From: UBA2982 sp040081395
Lineage (GTDB): Bacteria; Gemmatimonadota; Gemmatimonadetes; Longimicrobiales; Gaopeijiaceae
Length of the DNA stretch: 64,000 nt
NCBI GenBank assembly: GCA_040081395.1
Contig: JBEBGN010000001.1
Span: 6,149 to 70,148 of the forward strand
Reading direction: 5' to 3'
Below the pieces are notes generated by a model that saw only the letters and a list, made by a program, of their open reading frames with translations, did no database searches and was not told the origin of the DNA. Shown one piece after another: positions 24,010 through 33,192 of this stretch (positions within the stretch are counted from its first letter, which is position 1; each line of letters opens with the position of its first letter). The position numbers and the translations under genes are program-made.

Positions 24010-25262
24010 CTTCCACACGGACCTTGTGCGCTACCGCCCTCCTCGGCCTGCTCGTAGGCTGCGCGGCGGAAAGCGCCGCGGTGGCTTATACGGGCGCGAC
24101 CCTCTGGGACGGAACGGGGGCAGCCGCCGTGACGGGCGCCACCCTCGTCGTCGACGGGGGACGGGTGATTGCCGTCGGTGCCGACGTGGAGCCACCCCGC
24201 GGCGCGACCCTCGTGCCGCTCGACGGAAAGTTCGTGATCCCGGGCCTCGTCGACGCGCATGCCCACGTGACCGGGGCTTGGGCCCCCGAGGAGATCACGG
24301 ACCCCGTCGACCGAGTGAGGGGTGACCTACTGCTCTTTGCACGGTACGGCGTGACCTCCGTGAACAGCCTCGGTGACGATGCGCCGACGCTCGCAGCTCG
24401 GGATGCGGCGACCGCGACCGACGCGCGGGCGCGCATCCAGGTCTCCGGTCCGGTGATCGCCGCAACCGACGCCGCGGGCGCGCGGGCCGCCGCCCTCACC
24501 AACATCGACTCGGGGGTGGATTGGCTGAAGCTCCGGGTAGACGACGAACTCGGCGCCACCGAGAAGATGCCATGGGAGGCCGTCACCGCCGTCACGGAAG
24601 CGGCGCGAGAGCGCGGCCTCCGGGTGGCGACCCACCTGTTCTACCTCGAGGACGCCAAGCGATTGCTCGAGCTCGGAACGGGGCTCCTGGCGCATTCGGT
24701 GCGCAACACGGATGTGGACGTGGCCTTTCTCGATCAGTTGCGCGCTAGCGGCGTGTGCTACGTGCCCACGCTCGTGCGGGAGGTCAGCACCTTCGTCTAC
24801 GCGGAGCGCCCCGACTGGTTCGACGACCCGTTCTTCGTCGCGCATGCGAACCCGGGTGAGGTCGCGAGGGCTTCGGATCCAGCGTTCATGACGAACATGC
24901 GAGAAAGCCCCGCAGCAGCGGCGTATCGTCTCGCTCTCGTCCAGGCCCAGCGCAACCTGAAGTCCGTTTCCGACGCGGGGATCCCGATCGCGTTCGGGAC
25001 GGACGCGGGTCCGGCCGCACGCTTCCCCGGCTATTTCGAACACATGGAGCTGCAGCTCATGGTCGACGCAGGTCTCACGCCGGCGCAGGCGCTCGAGAGC
25101 GCTACGCGCGTGGCGGCGGAGTGCGTCGGCATGGATGGGGTGGGCACGCTCGCTCCGGGCAATTGGGCCGATTTCCTCGTCCTCGGCGCCGATCCCCTCT
25201 CCGACATCAGCGCCACGCATCGCCTCGAGCAGGTCTACATCGGAGGAGTACTCGTCCCATGA
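24006..25262 (+). CDS. Lipoprotein amidohydrolase (imidazolonepropionase-like)
   Basis: 418 residues. A lipobox (LLVGC, Cys near 19) anchors it to a membrane. The amidohydrolase core has the metal ligands HAH in IPGLVDAHAHVTGAW, a Lys (WLKLRVDD), His in RVATHLFY and LLAHSVRN, and Asp in IPIAFGTDAGP, followed by ATRVAAECVGMDGVGTLAPG and ADFLVLGADPL near the end. It would hydrolyse a C-N bond, perhaps of a peptide-like or cyclic amide substrate; the substrate is not evident. GTG start overlaps the previous gene, and its last 4 nt overlap the aquaporin start. Confidence 0.85.
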   Translation: MTSTRTLCATALLGLLVGCAAESAAVAYTGATLWDGTGAAAVTGATLVVDGGRVIAVGADVEPPRGATLVPLDGKFVIPGLVDAHAHVTGAWAPEEITDPVDRVRGDLLLFARYGVTSVNSLGDDAPTLAARDAATATDARARIQVSGPVIAATDAAGARAAALTNIDSGVDWLKLRVDDELGATEKMPWEAVTAVTEAARERGLRVATHLFYLEDAKRLLELGTGLLAHSVRNTDVDVAFLDQLRASGVCYVPTLVREVSTFVYAERPDWFDDPFFVAHANPGEVARASDPAFMTNMRESPAAAAYRLALVQAQRNLKSVSDAGIPIAFGTDAGPAARFPGYFEHMELQLMVDAGLTPAQALESATRVAAECVGMDGVGTLAPGNWADFLVLGADPLSDISATHRLEQVYIGGVLVP

Positions 25263-25885
25263 AGCGCTACGTCACGGAGTTGATCGGCACCTTCTTCCTC
25301 GTCTTCACCATCGGTATGGTGAGCGTCGCCGGTAGCGCTGGCGCGCCACTCGCCATCGGCTCGGTGCTCATGGTGATGGTCTACATGGGTGGGCACGTTT
25401 CGGGGGCGCACTACAACCCGGCCGTCTCGGTAGCCGTCCTCCTGCGCGGCGCGATGGAGAAGTCCGACTTCGTCCCGTACATCCTCGCGCAATTGCTCGG
25501 TGCCACGCTCGCGTCCGCAGTGGTGGTCGTCCTGACGGGGTCATCCTTCGCACCCGCGCCCTCCACCGGACCGATCCAGGCGCTGGTCGCGGAGGCGCTG
25601 GTCACCTTCGCCCTCGCGCTGGTCGTCCTGAACGTGGCCACGGCCGAGTCGACCAAGGGCAATTCCTATTACGGCCTCGCCATCGGCTTCACGGTGCTGG
25701 CCGGAGCTACTGCCGTCGGCAACTTCTCGGGGGGCGCCTTCAACCCGGCCGTGGGCGTGGGACCGATCTTCATCGACGCCATCTCGGGCGGCGGCTCGAT
25801 CGCTGACGTGTGGCTGTATATCGTGGGGCCGGTGGCCGGTGCGGCCGCCGCGGTTCCGGTCTTCCGTTTACAGACCGAGAACTAG
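25259..25885 (+). CDS. Aquaporin/MIP-family channel lacking the filter arginine
   Basis: 208 residues, six membrane segments and two half-helices with HYNPAVS (residues 51-57) and AFNPAVG (160-166). Canonical aquaporins and glycerol facilitators have NPAR in the second motif; here Val 165 replaces the Arg of the selectivity filter, which should widen or alter the pore. The ATG overlaps the amidohydrolase stop (ATGA), so a shared function, such as moving a small neutral product, is conceivable. Confidence 0.85.
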   Translation: MKRYVTELIGTFFLVFTIGMVSVAGSAGAPLAIGSVLMVMVYMGGHVSGAHYNPAVSVAVLLRGAMEKSDFVPYILAQLLGATLASAVVVVLTGSSFAPAPSTGPIQALVAEALVTFALALVVLNVATAESTKGNSYYGLAIGFTVLAGATAVGNFSGGAFNPAVGVGPIFIDAISGGGSIADVWLYIVGPVAGAAAAVPVFRLQTEN

Positions 25886-25894
25886 GCGCCGGAG

Positions 25895-26770
25895 TCAGTT
25901 GACCCAGGGCCGGCGCTCGACGTTCGGCACTGTGCCGAGCGTGCGGGCCGGACGGGTCGCGCGCCGCGTGCCCAGATCGTAGCCATCCCCGGGGGCCAGG
26001 AAGTAGAAGGTGCCGTCACTCCCGGTCGTAGTGCGCCGGTCGTAGATGAGCGCGTAGGATGCACCGATCACCTCGAACTGATCGCCGCGCACGATGATGG
26101 CCGTGTCCTCGTCCAGGCCGATGCCCAGCAGCTCCGGATGCACCTCGAGTAGCCCGAGCATGTCGAAGTGGCGGTTACGGCGGAGTACGTGCTGGTCGAT
26201 CGCCACGCCGCGCAGGTAACCGAAGCCGACCTGGTGGTCACCCATGATGATCTCGTTGGTCTCCGTGTCGCCCCGCACCAGGAACGACCCGAGAACCGAC
26301 GCTCCGGCCGAAGTGCCACCGATCACGCCGCCTCGGTCGAGCACCTTTTGGAGCTCGACCTCGGTGCGCGTCCCCGCGTACGCCTCCACGAGACGCCACT
26401 GCCTGCCCCCGAAAATGAACACGGCGCGCGCCCGGGTGAGCGGCTCTACGAACTCCTCGGTATCGGCGGTCGTCGGATCGGCGGTGTGGAGGACCGTGAG
26501 GTTGCGCGCACCGTGTTCCCGCCAGGCCTCGAGCCCGGCGTACGAGTCGTCATACTCATCGTCCCCCGCGGCGGTGGGAATCAGCACGATGGGCGCGTTG
26601 GGCCCCCCAGCGAGCTCGATGAAGCGGCGGTAGATCTCCTCCGACTGCATGGCGCCCCCGACCACGACCACCGTACCACTCTCTGGTCCCACGCGCGGCA
26701 CCTGCGCCCCGACGCGCGGGGAAGCGAGCGCGACGAGGGCGAGCAGACACCAGGCGGTCTGGTTGGGCAT
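25895..26770 (-). CDS. Exported cyanophycinase-like serine peptidase (S51)
   Basis: 291 residues with a signal peptide (LLALVALASPRVGAQ). GTVVVVGGAMQSEEIYRRF, VFIFGGRQWRLVEA and the nucleophile elbow GGTSAGAS (Ser 154) are S51/cyanophycinase signatures; GIGLDEDTAIIVRG follows. It is likely a secreted peptidase cutting beta-Asp-Arg or similar isopeptide bonds. ATG at 26770 has AAGGA 6 nt upstream and is preferred to a GTG one codon earlier. It converges on the aquaporin with only 9 nt between. Confidence 0.87.
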   Translation of the reverse strand: MPNQTAWCLLALVALASPRVGAQVPRVGPESGTVVVVGGAMQSEEIYRRFIELAGGPNAPIVLIPTAAGDDEYDDSYAGLEAWREHGARNLTVLHTADPTTADTEEFVEPLTRARAVFIFGGRQWRLVEAYAGTRTEVELQKVLDRGGVIGGTSAGASVLGSFLVRGDTETNEIIMGDHQVGFGYLRGVAIDQHVLRRNRHFDMLGLLEVHPELLGIGLDEDTAIIVRGDQFEVIGASYALIYDRRTTTGSDGTFYFLAPGDGYDLGTRRATRPARTLGTVPNVERRPWVN

Positions 26771-26913
26771 CACTGTTCCTTGGCAGACGGTCAGGCGTCG
26801 GTCCGGTCGTTTCGAACATGAGCACCGGGCGAGAGCACCAGCAAGGGTGCTGCCTGCATCCGCCCGGGGCCGTACATTCGCCTCCGTCGCCTGACCACGG
26901 ACCCTGAGGACCT

Positions 26914-28446
26914 ATGCGAGTCGACTCGATCACCCGGCGCCAACTGCTGAAGGGCTTCGGTGCCCTGGGCGGCTCATCTCTCATGCTCGGCGCCATGGAC
27001 GCATGGGGACTGAAGGGCAAGCCAGCGGGGGCGCGCCCGCAGCTTCGCGGCACCCAATCCACGACGCGGGTGGTCGTGTTGGGCGGGGGGCTCTCCGGCC
27101 TCATCACTGCGCACGAACTGCGGAAGCTCGACTACGACGTTCGCGTTCTCGAAGCCCGCCCCTGGGTCGGTGGGTTCACCTGGAGCGTGCGTCGCGGCGC
27201 CGAGCACACCGAGATCGGCGGGGAGCGCCAGGTCTGCGATTTCGACGAGGGTCAATACGTGAACGTCGGCGCGTGGCGCATCCCTCACTCCGACGTCGGC
27301 ATCCTGGGCTACTGCAAGGAGCTCGGCGTGCGGCTCGAACTGTTCGTGAACTCGGACGACGCGAACTACTTCTACGAGGAGAATGCCGACATCGGGCCCC
27401 TCGCTGGACGTCGCGTGCGCCTGCGCGAGGTGAAAGCCGATCTCTGGGGCGCCACGACCGAGCTTCTCACCAAGGCGATGAACCAGGGCAACATCGACGT
27501 GCCCCTGAGTGATGCAGACAAGGAGCTGCTCGTCCAGTTCCTGGTTCGCTCCGGGTACCTCGACAACGCCGACCACGTCTACCGTCCACCCGCATCCCGA
27601 GGCTCGGACGACCTCTACGACCTCTCGGCACTCCTCCGGAGCGGCTTCGGAGCGCGCGCGCGCTCCCTGAACCAAGAGACCGGCGGGCCGGCACCCCTGT
27701 TCCAGCCCATAGGCGGCATGCAGCAGATCGCGTTCGGCTTCCAGCGCGAACTGGGCGACCGCCTCACACTCGGTGCCGAGGTGCGTTCTGTACGTCAGTC
27801 CGAGGACGAGGTGCGTGTGGTCTACCGCGATACCCGCTCCGGCGAGCAGCAGGAGATCGTGGCCGACTACTGCGTGTCCTGCCTGCCGATGTCGATCCTG
27901 AAGACCCTCGATGTGAACCTTTCCGCCGAGACGACGCAGGCGGTGAGCGAGACCGCCCACGCCTCCATCGCCAAGATGGGACTCCAGATGCGCCGCAGGT
28001 TCTGGGAGGAGGACGACGGGATCTTCGGAGGACACTTGTGGTCGCGCGGCCTCCAGCTCGGCGAATTCTCGTACCCGAGCAACGGCTACTTCGGGGACAA
28101 GGGTGTGCTGCTCGGATACTACGGCAGCAGCACGCAGGCGGGGCTCGACGCGATGCCGATCCGCGGCCGCATCGAGCACGTGCTCGCACAGGCGAGCAAG
28201 GTGCACCCGCAGATGCGCGCGGAGTTCGAGTCCGCGTACGCCGTCTGGTGGGAGAAGGTGCCGTACAGCGTCGGCGCCTACGGGCGCGCGCCGTCGCCAG
28301 AGCTGCTGGCGCGGCTCGCCGTTCCGGATCGCCGCGTCTACCTCGCCTCCGCGCACGTGAGCTCCGACCCTTCCTGGATGGAGGGTGCGGTCGAGGCGGC
28401 CTGGCGAGCGGTGGAGGGCATTCACGCGAGGGTGTCCCGCGGCTGA
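26914..28446 (+). CDS. Tat-exported flavin amine oxidase
   Basis: 510 residues. A Tat signal (ITRRQLLKGFGALGG, twin Arg at 8-9) means it is folded with FAD before export. The FAD dinucleotide motif VVVLGGGLSGLITAHEL is at about 53-69, then VRVLEARPWVGGFTWS, and the C-terminal FAD region VYLASAHVSSDPSWMEGAVEAAWRA. It belongs to the monoamine oxidase/amino-acid oxidase family and would release H2O2 in the periplasm. Substrate unknown. Single gene, divergent from the S51 peptidase. Confidence 0.88.
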   Translation: MRVDSITRRQLLKGFGALGGSSLMLGAMDAWGLKGKPAGARPQLRGTQSTTRVVVLGGGLSGLITAHELRKLDYDVRVLEARPWVGGFTWSVRRGAEHTEIGGERQVCDFDEGQYVNVGAWRIPHSDVGILGYCKELGVRLELFVNSDDANYFYEENADIGPLAGRRVRLREVKADLWGATTELLTKAMNQGNIDVPLSDADKELLVQFLVRSGYLDNADHVYRPPASRGSDDLYDLSALLRSGFGARARSLNQETGGPAPLFQPIGGMQQIAFGFQRELGDRLTLGAEVRSVRQSEDEVRVVYRDTRSGEQQEIVADYCVSCLPMSILKTLDVNLSAETTQAVSETAHASIAKMGLQMRRRFWEEDDGIFGGHLWSRGLQLGEFSYPSNGYFGDKGVLLGYYGSSTQAGLDAMPIRGRIEHVLAQASKVHPQMRAEFESAYAVWWEKVPYSVGAYGRAPSPELLARLAVPDRRVYLASAHVSSDPSWMEGAVEAAWRAVEGIHARVSRG

Positions 28447-28613
28447 GTCGCTCGCCGACCGGTGACGTCCTCGCTCGGGGACACGGCCGCCTGGTACCCG
28501 GAGCGCTCAGATCGTGTATCGCGTGCGCCTAGAATCACTTAGGCGGCACGCGCACCGAGGCACGGCTCCTGCTTTCGGGAGGGTTCAACCGAGAACCCCC
28601 ACGGGAGCGGGCG

Positions 28614-29351
28614 ATGAGACGCGGCGCGCTGACAACGGCACTGAGAGTCGGAGCGGTGGTGGTGGCGACCGTACCGGCAACGACGCAAGTCACGGCGGCG
28701 CAGGAACACTCGGAGCCGCGCGGCGCGTGGGGCATGAGCCTGGTGGCGGCGGAGCCCGTGGGGGAGCTCGCGATCTTCTTCGACCGCGGCTTCGGTGGCC
28801 AGATCGACGCCGCGTGGCCCATGAGCCACGACGGCCGTCTGCGCCTGCGAAGTGACCTCGGCTTCCTCGTCTACGGGTACGAGAACCTCCACTACTGCTA
28901 TTCGGTTCCGATCGGGTGCCGCATCGAAGCTGACCTCACCACGATGAACAACATCGTCTACGGTGGTCTCGGTCCGGAGGTGGCATTCAGGGTAGGCGCG
29001 CTCGAGCCCTACGCCTACGCGACGGCCGGACTCTCGTACTTCGCGACGGTCTCGTCGCTCGGCGACGAGTGGTCGGAATCCGACTGGGCCGAGACCACCA
29101 ACTACTCCGACCTGGTAATGGCCTGGAAGCTCGGAGGCGGCATGCGGCTGCGCGTGAGCCGCGGAGCGCGACCGGTCTCGCTCGACTTCGGCGTGGAACG
29201 GCACCGCAACGGGATCGCCGCGTTCCTCACCCCGGGAGATATCGTGGACAACCCGGACGGGAGCATCACTGTGTATCCGAATCGGAGCGAAGCCAACCTG
29301 ACGACCTTCCGCTTCGGTGTGTCGATGGGGATCGGCGGAAGGCGCGACTAG
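28614..29351 (+). CDS. Predicted outer-membrane beta-barrel protein
   Basis: 245 residues with a signal peptide (VVVATVPATTQVTAAQ). The mature sequence has strand-like alternation, several Tyr/Phe/Trp clusters and two Cys in YCYSVPIGC that could form a disulphide. It ends FRFGVSMGIGGRRD rather than with an aromatic residue. It resembles OmpA/OmpW-like small barrels only in general form. It converges on the caspase gene 12 nt away. The gap 28447-28613 holds one imperfect hairpin and no clear promoter. Confidence 0.55.
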   Translation: MRRGALTTALRVGAVVVATVPATTQVTAAQEHSEPRGAWGMSLVAAEPVGELAIFFDRGFGGQIDAAWPMSHDGRLRLRSDLGFLVYGYENLHYCYSVPIGCRIEADLTTMNNIVYGGLGPEVAFRVGALEPYAYATAGLSYFATVSSLGDEWSESDWAETTNYSDLVMAWKLGGGMRLRVSRGARPVSLDFGVERHRNGIAAFLTPGDIVDNPDGSITVYPNRSEANLTTFRFGVSMGIGGRRD

Positions 29352-29363
29352 CGTTCGGCGCGC

Positions 29364-30266
29364 CTATCTCCGACCGGGTGGAGAGAAGAGCGCCTTCGAT
29401 CCCTCCCCGGTGATCTGCGGGCTCTGACCGAGTTCCTCGTAGTCGAGCCGCTCCGCCACTGCGCTCAGCACCTCGTCATACGTGGCGGTGGCGGGAGCGG
29501 CGCGGAGTGCCGCAACGAGATAGCGCGTGAACATGCCGCCCTGCTCGTCGAGCGCGCCCGGCTCATCCGAGAGAGGTCCCTCGAGCGCGGCCTCGTGCGG
29601 GGCGGCGGCGGCGAGCTCGAGTACCGTCGCGGTCGAGTCTACCATCGACTGGCGATCGAAGCCCCGCGCGACAGCAGTCGGCTCCCGACCTCCCTCCGGA
29701 GGAGGCGCGCGATCGAGCGCGCGCGTCCGCATTCCCGCCGCCCGTGTCGCGGTGCCGGAGTGGCAGCTGTCGAGGATCACCACGACGTCGGTACCTACCG
29801 TCGCGAGCCAATCGCGGAGCTCGTCGTCGCGGATGTCGTTCGCACTCGACAGGGGCAGCACATCCGCAGGCGCGAGGGTCTCATCCAGTCCGTCGGCCTC
29901 GTCGCCGTCCAGGTCGAAGACCTGCGATCCGTGCCCGGCGAAGTAGAAGATCGCGAGGTCGCCAGGCGCGGCCCTCGGCGCGAGCCAGCCTACGATCGCG
30001 TCGCGGATGGCATCCTTGGTCGCGGAGCGCCCGAGCAGCGTGAGTGTGTTCTCAGCGTCGAGCCCCCACCGCTCAGCCAGCACCTCCCGCATGACCCGCG
30101 CGTCGTGCTCCGCACCGAGCAGGTCCCCGCCGGCCTCGTCCGCGAACTCGATGTAGTCGTTGATGCCCACGAACACCGCGTAGGTGGTCTGCGCTTGCAG
30201 GGGGGCAACGACCACGGCGCCGAATGCCATGGCCAGCGCCAGACCGGGAAGGCTTCGCGACGGCAT
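29364..30266 (-). CDS. Exported caspase-like (C14) protease
   Basis: 300 residues from the ATG at 30266, with a clean signal peptide (LALAMAFGAVVVAPLQAQ). The dyad is His 112 in FYFAGHGSQ and Cys 168 in VVILDSCHSGTATR. DLDGDEADGLDETL and NDIRDDELRDWL are orthocaspase-type acidic loops. FTRYLVAALRAAPATATYDE closes the caspase fold. A GTG at 30302, overlapping the menE stop (GTGA), is an alternative start that would couple it to the menaquinone operon. Substrates unknown. Confidence 0.87.
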   Translation of the reverse strand: MPSRSLPGLALAMAFGAVVVAPLQAQTTYAVFVGINDYIEFADEAGGDLLGAEHDARVMREVLAERWGLDAENTLTLLGRSATKDAIRDAIVGWLAPRAAPGDLAIFYFAGHGSQVFDLDGDEADGLDETLAPADVLPLSSANDIRDDELRDWLATVGTDVVVILDSCHSGTATRAAGMRTRALDRAPPPEGGREPTAVARGFDRQSMVDSTATVLELAAAAPHEAALEGPLSDEPGALDEQGGMFTRYLVAALRAAPATATYDEVLSAVAERLDYEELGQSPQITGEGSKALFSPPGRR

Positions 30267-30298
30267 GGGAACGCATACCCCCCGCCGTGAAGAATCGC

Positions 30299-31648
30299 TC
30301 ACTCGAGATCCGGAGATCCTTTCGCCGACGCGAGTGCCGCCCGGACGGCCTGGCGATCGACCTTACCGTTGGCGTTGCGGGGAATCGCCCCGCCGACGTG
30401 ATACCGGCGCGGCACCTTGGCTGCGCTCAGCCGGGCGCGTACGTGGCCGTCGAGCGCGGCCAGGTCGACGGGTTCAGCAGCCGGCTCCACCCAGGCCGCG
30501 ACCCGCTCCCCCCACTCGAGATCGGGGACGCCAACCACGCACGCATCGGCCACCTGCGGGTGGGCGCGCAGCGCCTCCTCGACTTCCACGGCGTCGACCG
30601 TCACGCCACCGCTGACGATGCGGTCGGCGCGGCGCCCGATCACCCAGAGGTCGCCATCCTCGTCGACTCGGCCCAGGTCGCCGGTGTGGTGCCAGCCGGC
30701 AGAGTCGACCAACGGCGCCACCCCCTCCCCGATGTATCCGGAGGCGAGCGTCTTCCCACGGACGAGGATCTCGCCGTCTGGCGCGAGCCGAATCTCCGTG
30801 GCTGTGAGCGGTTTGCCGACCGTGCCGGGCTTCCTTCGCGTCAGCTCCGGGGGCGACGTCGCCACCTGCGATGTGGCCTCGGTGAGTCCGTATGTGAGCG
30901 CGATCGGCCACTTGGCGGCGTGCGCTCTCTCGAGGAGTTCGCGAGGAGTCCCCGCGCCCCCGACGAGCGCGCAGCGGAATGAAGCCGGCGGAGGTCGATC
31001 ACCCGAGGCCTCGAGCAGGCGGAGCAGCTGCGTCGGCACGACCGAAAGGTGCGTGACGTGCACCCCGGGGCCGTTCGCCACGCGGAGTCCCCCGATGCAC
31101 GCCCACGCGCCCGCGGCATCGAAAGGTCCCACCGAAACGAGCGTGCTCCCCAGCAGGATCGCGCGCGTGATGAGCGCGAGTCCACCGACGTGCGCCGGCG
31201 AGAGCGACGCGAGCCAGACGTCGTCCGAAGCGAGACCGAGCCGAGGTTCGGCACCGGTCGCACTGGCCATCAGCGCCTCGAATCCGATGGCCACGCCGCG
31301 GGGACGCCCCTCGGTCCCCGAGGTCCACAGGATCGCCTGCGCACTGGAGGGTGCATCGCGTAGAGCAGCGTTCGCCGCCGCACGCTCGAACTCGGTAAGC
31401 CTGGGGTTCAAGGGCACGACCGTGGCACCCACTCGCCAGAGGGCCAACAACTCGATCATGCCCCGTGGGTCGGGGTGGACGGTGACGGGCACGGCCATGC
31501 CGGCGTCCACACCCGACTCGCGCAGTGCCCGCGCCCTCGTCGTCACCGCACCGTCCAGTTCGGCGTACGACCAGGTCCGCTCCGGGGCGACCAACGCGAT
31601 TGCGTCGGCTCGTCCCCGCGTGAGTTCGAGGAGGTCGACCGCCTTCAC
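30299..31648 (-). CDS. menE: o-Succinylbenzoate-CoA ligase
   Basis: 449 residues of the ANL adenylating family. The P-loop AILWTSGTEGRPRGVAIG, ALTYGLTEATSQVA, GWHHTGDLGRVDEDGDLWVIGRRADRIVSGG and the catalytic Lys motif IPRNANGKVDRQAVR are visible. MenE activates o-succinylbenzoate for ring closure by MenB. The GTG at 31648 overlaps the menA stop (GTGA). The frame is open upstream through menA but that part is not coding. Assignment as MenE rather than another acyl-CoA ligase rests on the operon. Confidence 0.92.
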   Translation of the reverse strand: MKAVDLLELTRGRADAIALVAPERTWSYAELDGAVTTRARALRESGVDAGMAVPVTVHPDPRGMIELLALWRVGATVVPLNPRLTEFERAAANAALRDAPSSAQAILWTSGTEGRPRGVAIGFEALMASATGAEPRLGLASDDVWLASLSPAHVGGLALITRAILLGSTLVSVGPFDAAGAWACIGGLRVANGPGVHVTHLSVVPTQLLRLLEASGDRPPPASFRCALVGGAGTPRELLERAHAAKWPIALTYGLTEATSQVATSPPELTRRKPGTVGKPLTATEIRLAPDGEILVRGKTLASGYIGEGVAPLVDSAGWHHTGDLGRVDEDGDLWVIGRRADRIVSGGVTVDAVEVEEALRAHPQVADACVVGVPDLEWGERVAAWVEPAAEPVDLAALDGHVRARLSAAKVPRRYHVGGAIPRNANGKVDRQAVRAALASAKGSPDLE

Positions 31649-32532
31649 GCGAGTGTGAACCCGAGCGCGAGCAGGAGACCGTAGGCCGCCACTACCCGAG
31701 CCGTCGCGCCGAGAGCGGGGAGCAGCTCGCGAACATCCGTGTGCCCGAACACGGTTCGTAGCGGTGCCACGCACAAGGGCGCGACGAGCAGCGCGGCCAA
31801 GGTCGCCGCCGGCCAGCCGCGGCTCGCTACGCCCACGACCGGAACCGCTGCGGCGAGCGCGAGCAGGAGGGCGTACTCGACCTTGGTGGCCCGAGGGCCG
31901 AGACGGACGGCGAGCGTGCGCTTGCCCGCCAGGGTGTCGGTGCGGACATCGCGGAGGTTGTTCACCACCAGGAGCGCGGTGCTGAGCGCACCCAGCCCCG
32001 CACCGGCGAGCAGCGCGTCGGCAGGCCACGCGAGCGCTTGCACGTAGTACGTCCCCCCGACCGCGACCAGCCCGAAGAAGACGAACACGAAGAGGTCGCC
32101 GAGGCCGTGGTACGCGAGCGGGTACGGCCCCCCCGTGTAGAGGACCGCGCAGGCGAGCGACACCAGGCCGATGACCACGATCGGCCATCCGGCCACCGAC
32201 ACTAGGTACGCGCCGGGCACGAAGGCCGAGACGAGCACCACGATCATCGCGCGGCGAACCGTCGCTGGGGCGATCAGCCCCGCCTGCGTGACGCGCACGG
32301 GCCCGACGCGCTCGGCGGTGTCTCCGCCGCGCACGAAGTCGTAGTAGTCGTTCGCCAGGTTCGTGGCGATCTGGATGAGGATCGCGCCGAGGAGCGCGGC
32401 CAGCGCGGGAAGCAGGGCAAGCGCGCCGTGGTACGCCGCGAGGCTCGTGCCCACGATCACCGGGGCCGCGGCGGCGGTCAGCGTCTTGGGCCGCGCCGCC
32501 AGGCCCCAGGCCCCGAGCGTGCCTATCGCCAC
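31645..32532 (-). CDS. menA: 1,4-Dihydroxy-2-naphthoate polyprenyltransferase
   Basis: 295 residues, eight or nine membrane segments of the UbiA superfamily. The prenyl-diphosphate/Mg motif is ATNLANDYYDFVRGGD, and the second Asp motif is VVNNLRDVRTDTLAGKRTLAVRLG. It attaches the polyprenyl chain to give demethylmenaquinone. GTG start at 32532 overlaps the cyclophilin gene by 10 nt and the stop overlaps menE. Confidence 0.95.
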   Translation of the reverse strand: MAIGTLGAWGLAARPKTLTAAAAPVIVGTSLAAYHGALALLPALAALLGAILIQIATNLANDYYDFVRGGDTAERVGPVRVTQAGLIAPATVRRAMIVVLVSAFVPGAYLVSVAGWPIVVIGLVSLACAVLYTGGPYPLAYHGLGDLFVFVFFGLVAVGGTYYVQALAWPADALLAGAGLGALSTALLVVNNLRDVRTDTLAGKRTLAVRLGPRATKVEYALLLALAAAVPVVGVASRGWPAATLAALLVAPLCVAPLRTVFGHTDVRELLPALGATARVVAAYGLLLALGFTLA

Positions 32533-33182
32533 TCGCGGACGATGCGCGTCCCGACGATTGAGTCGAGCTGCGGGTAGCGACGGCGCAGGTACTCGTTGCC
32601 GAGTTGGGCGATCGAGTCCTGTTGCGGCGGATCCTCCGTGTATCCGGGGTAGAACCCATCGATCACGTCGAGTCCCCGGACCACCCGGCCGATCGGCGGA
32701 TAACCCACGATGCCCCCCGCCGGTATGGCGTCCAGGCGCGCATTGTCGACCAGATTGACGAAGAGCGTGTACGATCGCGTCTCCGGCCCCCCACGAGCGT
32801 AGCTGACCACGCCGCGCAGGTTGCTCTCCACGACGGGCTCATCCGCAATCGGGAGTGCCTCCCAGATCGAGTCGAGCGCGGGGGTGCCCGAGAAGCCCCA
32901 CTGGGCGACGAATCCGCTCGCGATCCGGTAGAAGCGCGCCCCTGCGTAGAAGTCGTTGGCCATGAGGTGGTACATGCGGTCCACCCCGAGCGGCGACCAG
33001 GCTCGGTGCATGGCGATGTCGAAGGCGCCCTCGCTGGTGGCGACCTCGACCACGAACGAGTCCGGCGCCGCGGCCGCGATCATCTCCGGCGTCGGTGCCC
33101 AGAGAGCCGCCCTCGGGCCACATGCCACGACGGCCGCGGCCGCGAAGACGACGGCGAAGCTCCTCATCGGAACCCGGCTCAT
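32523..33182 (-). CDS. Lipoprotein cyclophilin-type peptidyl-prolyl isomerase
   Basis: 219 residues. A lipobox (AAAVVACG) follows a short hydrophobic stretch, so the enzyme is lipid-anchored in the periplasm. The cyclophilin domain shows ARFYRIASGFVAQWGFSG, LRGVVSYARGG, YTLFVNLVDNARLD and GYPPIGRVVRGLDVID. It assists folding of exported proteins. ATG at 33182 has GAGG 8 nt upstream. It is wedged between menB (10 nt) and menA (10-nt overlap), an unusual place for a folding factor. A related domain occurs at 60213-62303. Confidence 0.88.
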   Translation of the reverse strand: MSRVPMRSFAVVFAAAAVVACGPRAALWAPTPEMIAAAAPDSFVVEVATSEGAFDIAMHRAWSPLGVDRMYHLMANDFYAGARFYRIASGFVAQWGFSGTPALDSIWEALPIADEPVVESNLRGVVSYARGGPETRSYTLFVNLVDNARLDAIPAGGIVGYPPIGRVVRGLDVIDGFYPGYTEDPPQQDSIAQLGNEYLRRRYPQLDSIVGTRIVREWR

Positions 33183-33192
33183 GCGAGCCGCC

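Noticed and set aside
26974..28425. 483-residue minus-strand open frame
   Set aside because: Mirror frame of the amine oxidase; the sequence is His/Glu/Arg-rich with no recognisable domain.
28526..28545. Hairpin CGCCTA/TAGGCG before the small barrel gene as a terminator
   Set aside because: Only a 6-bp core with a bulge and no T run on either strand.
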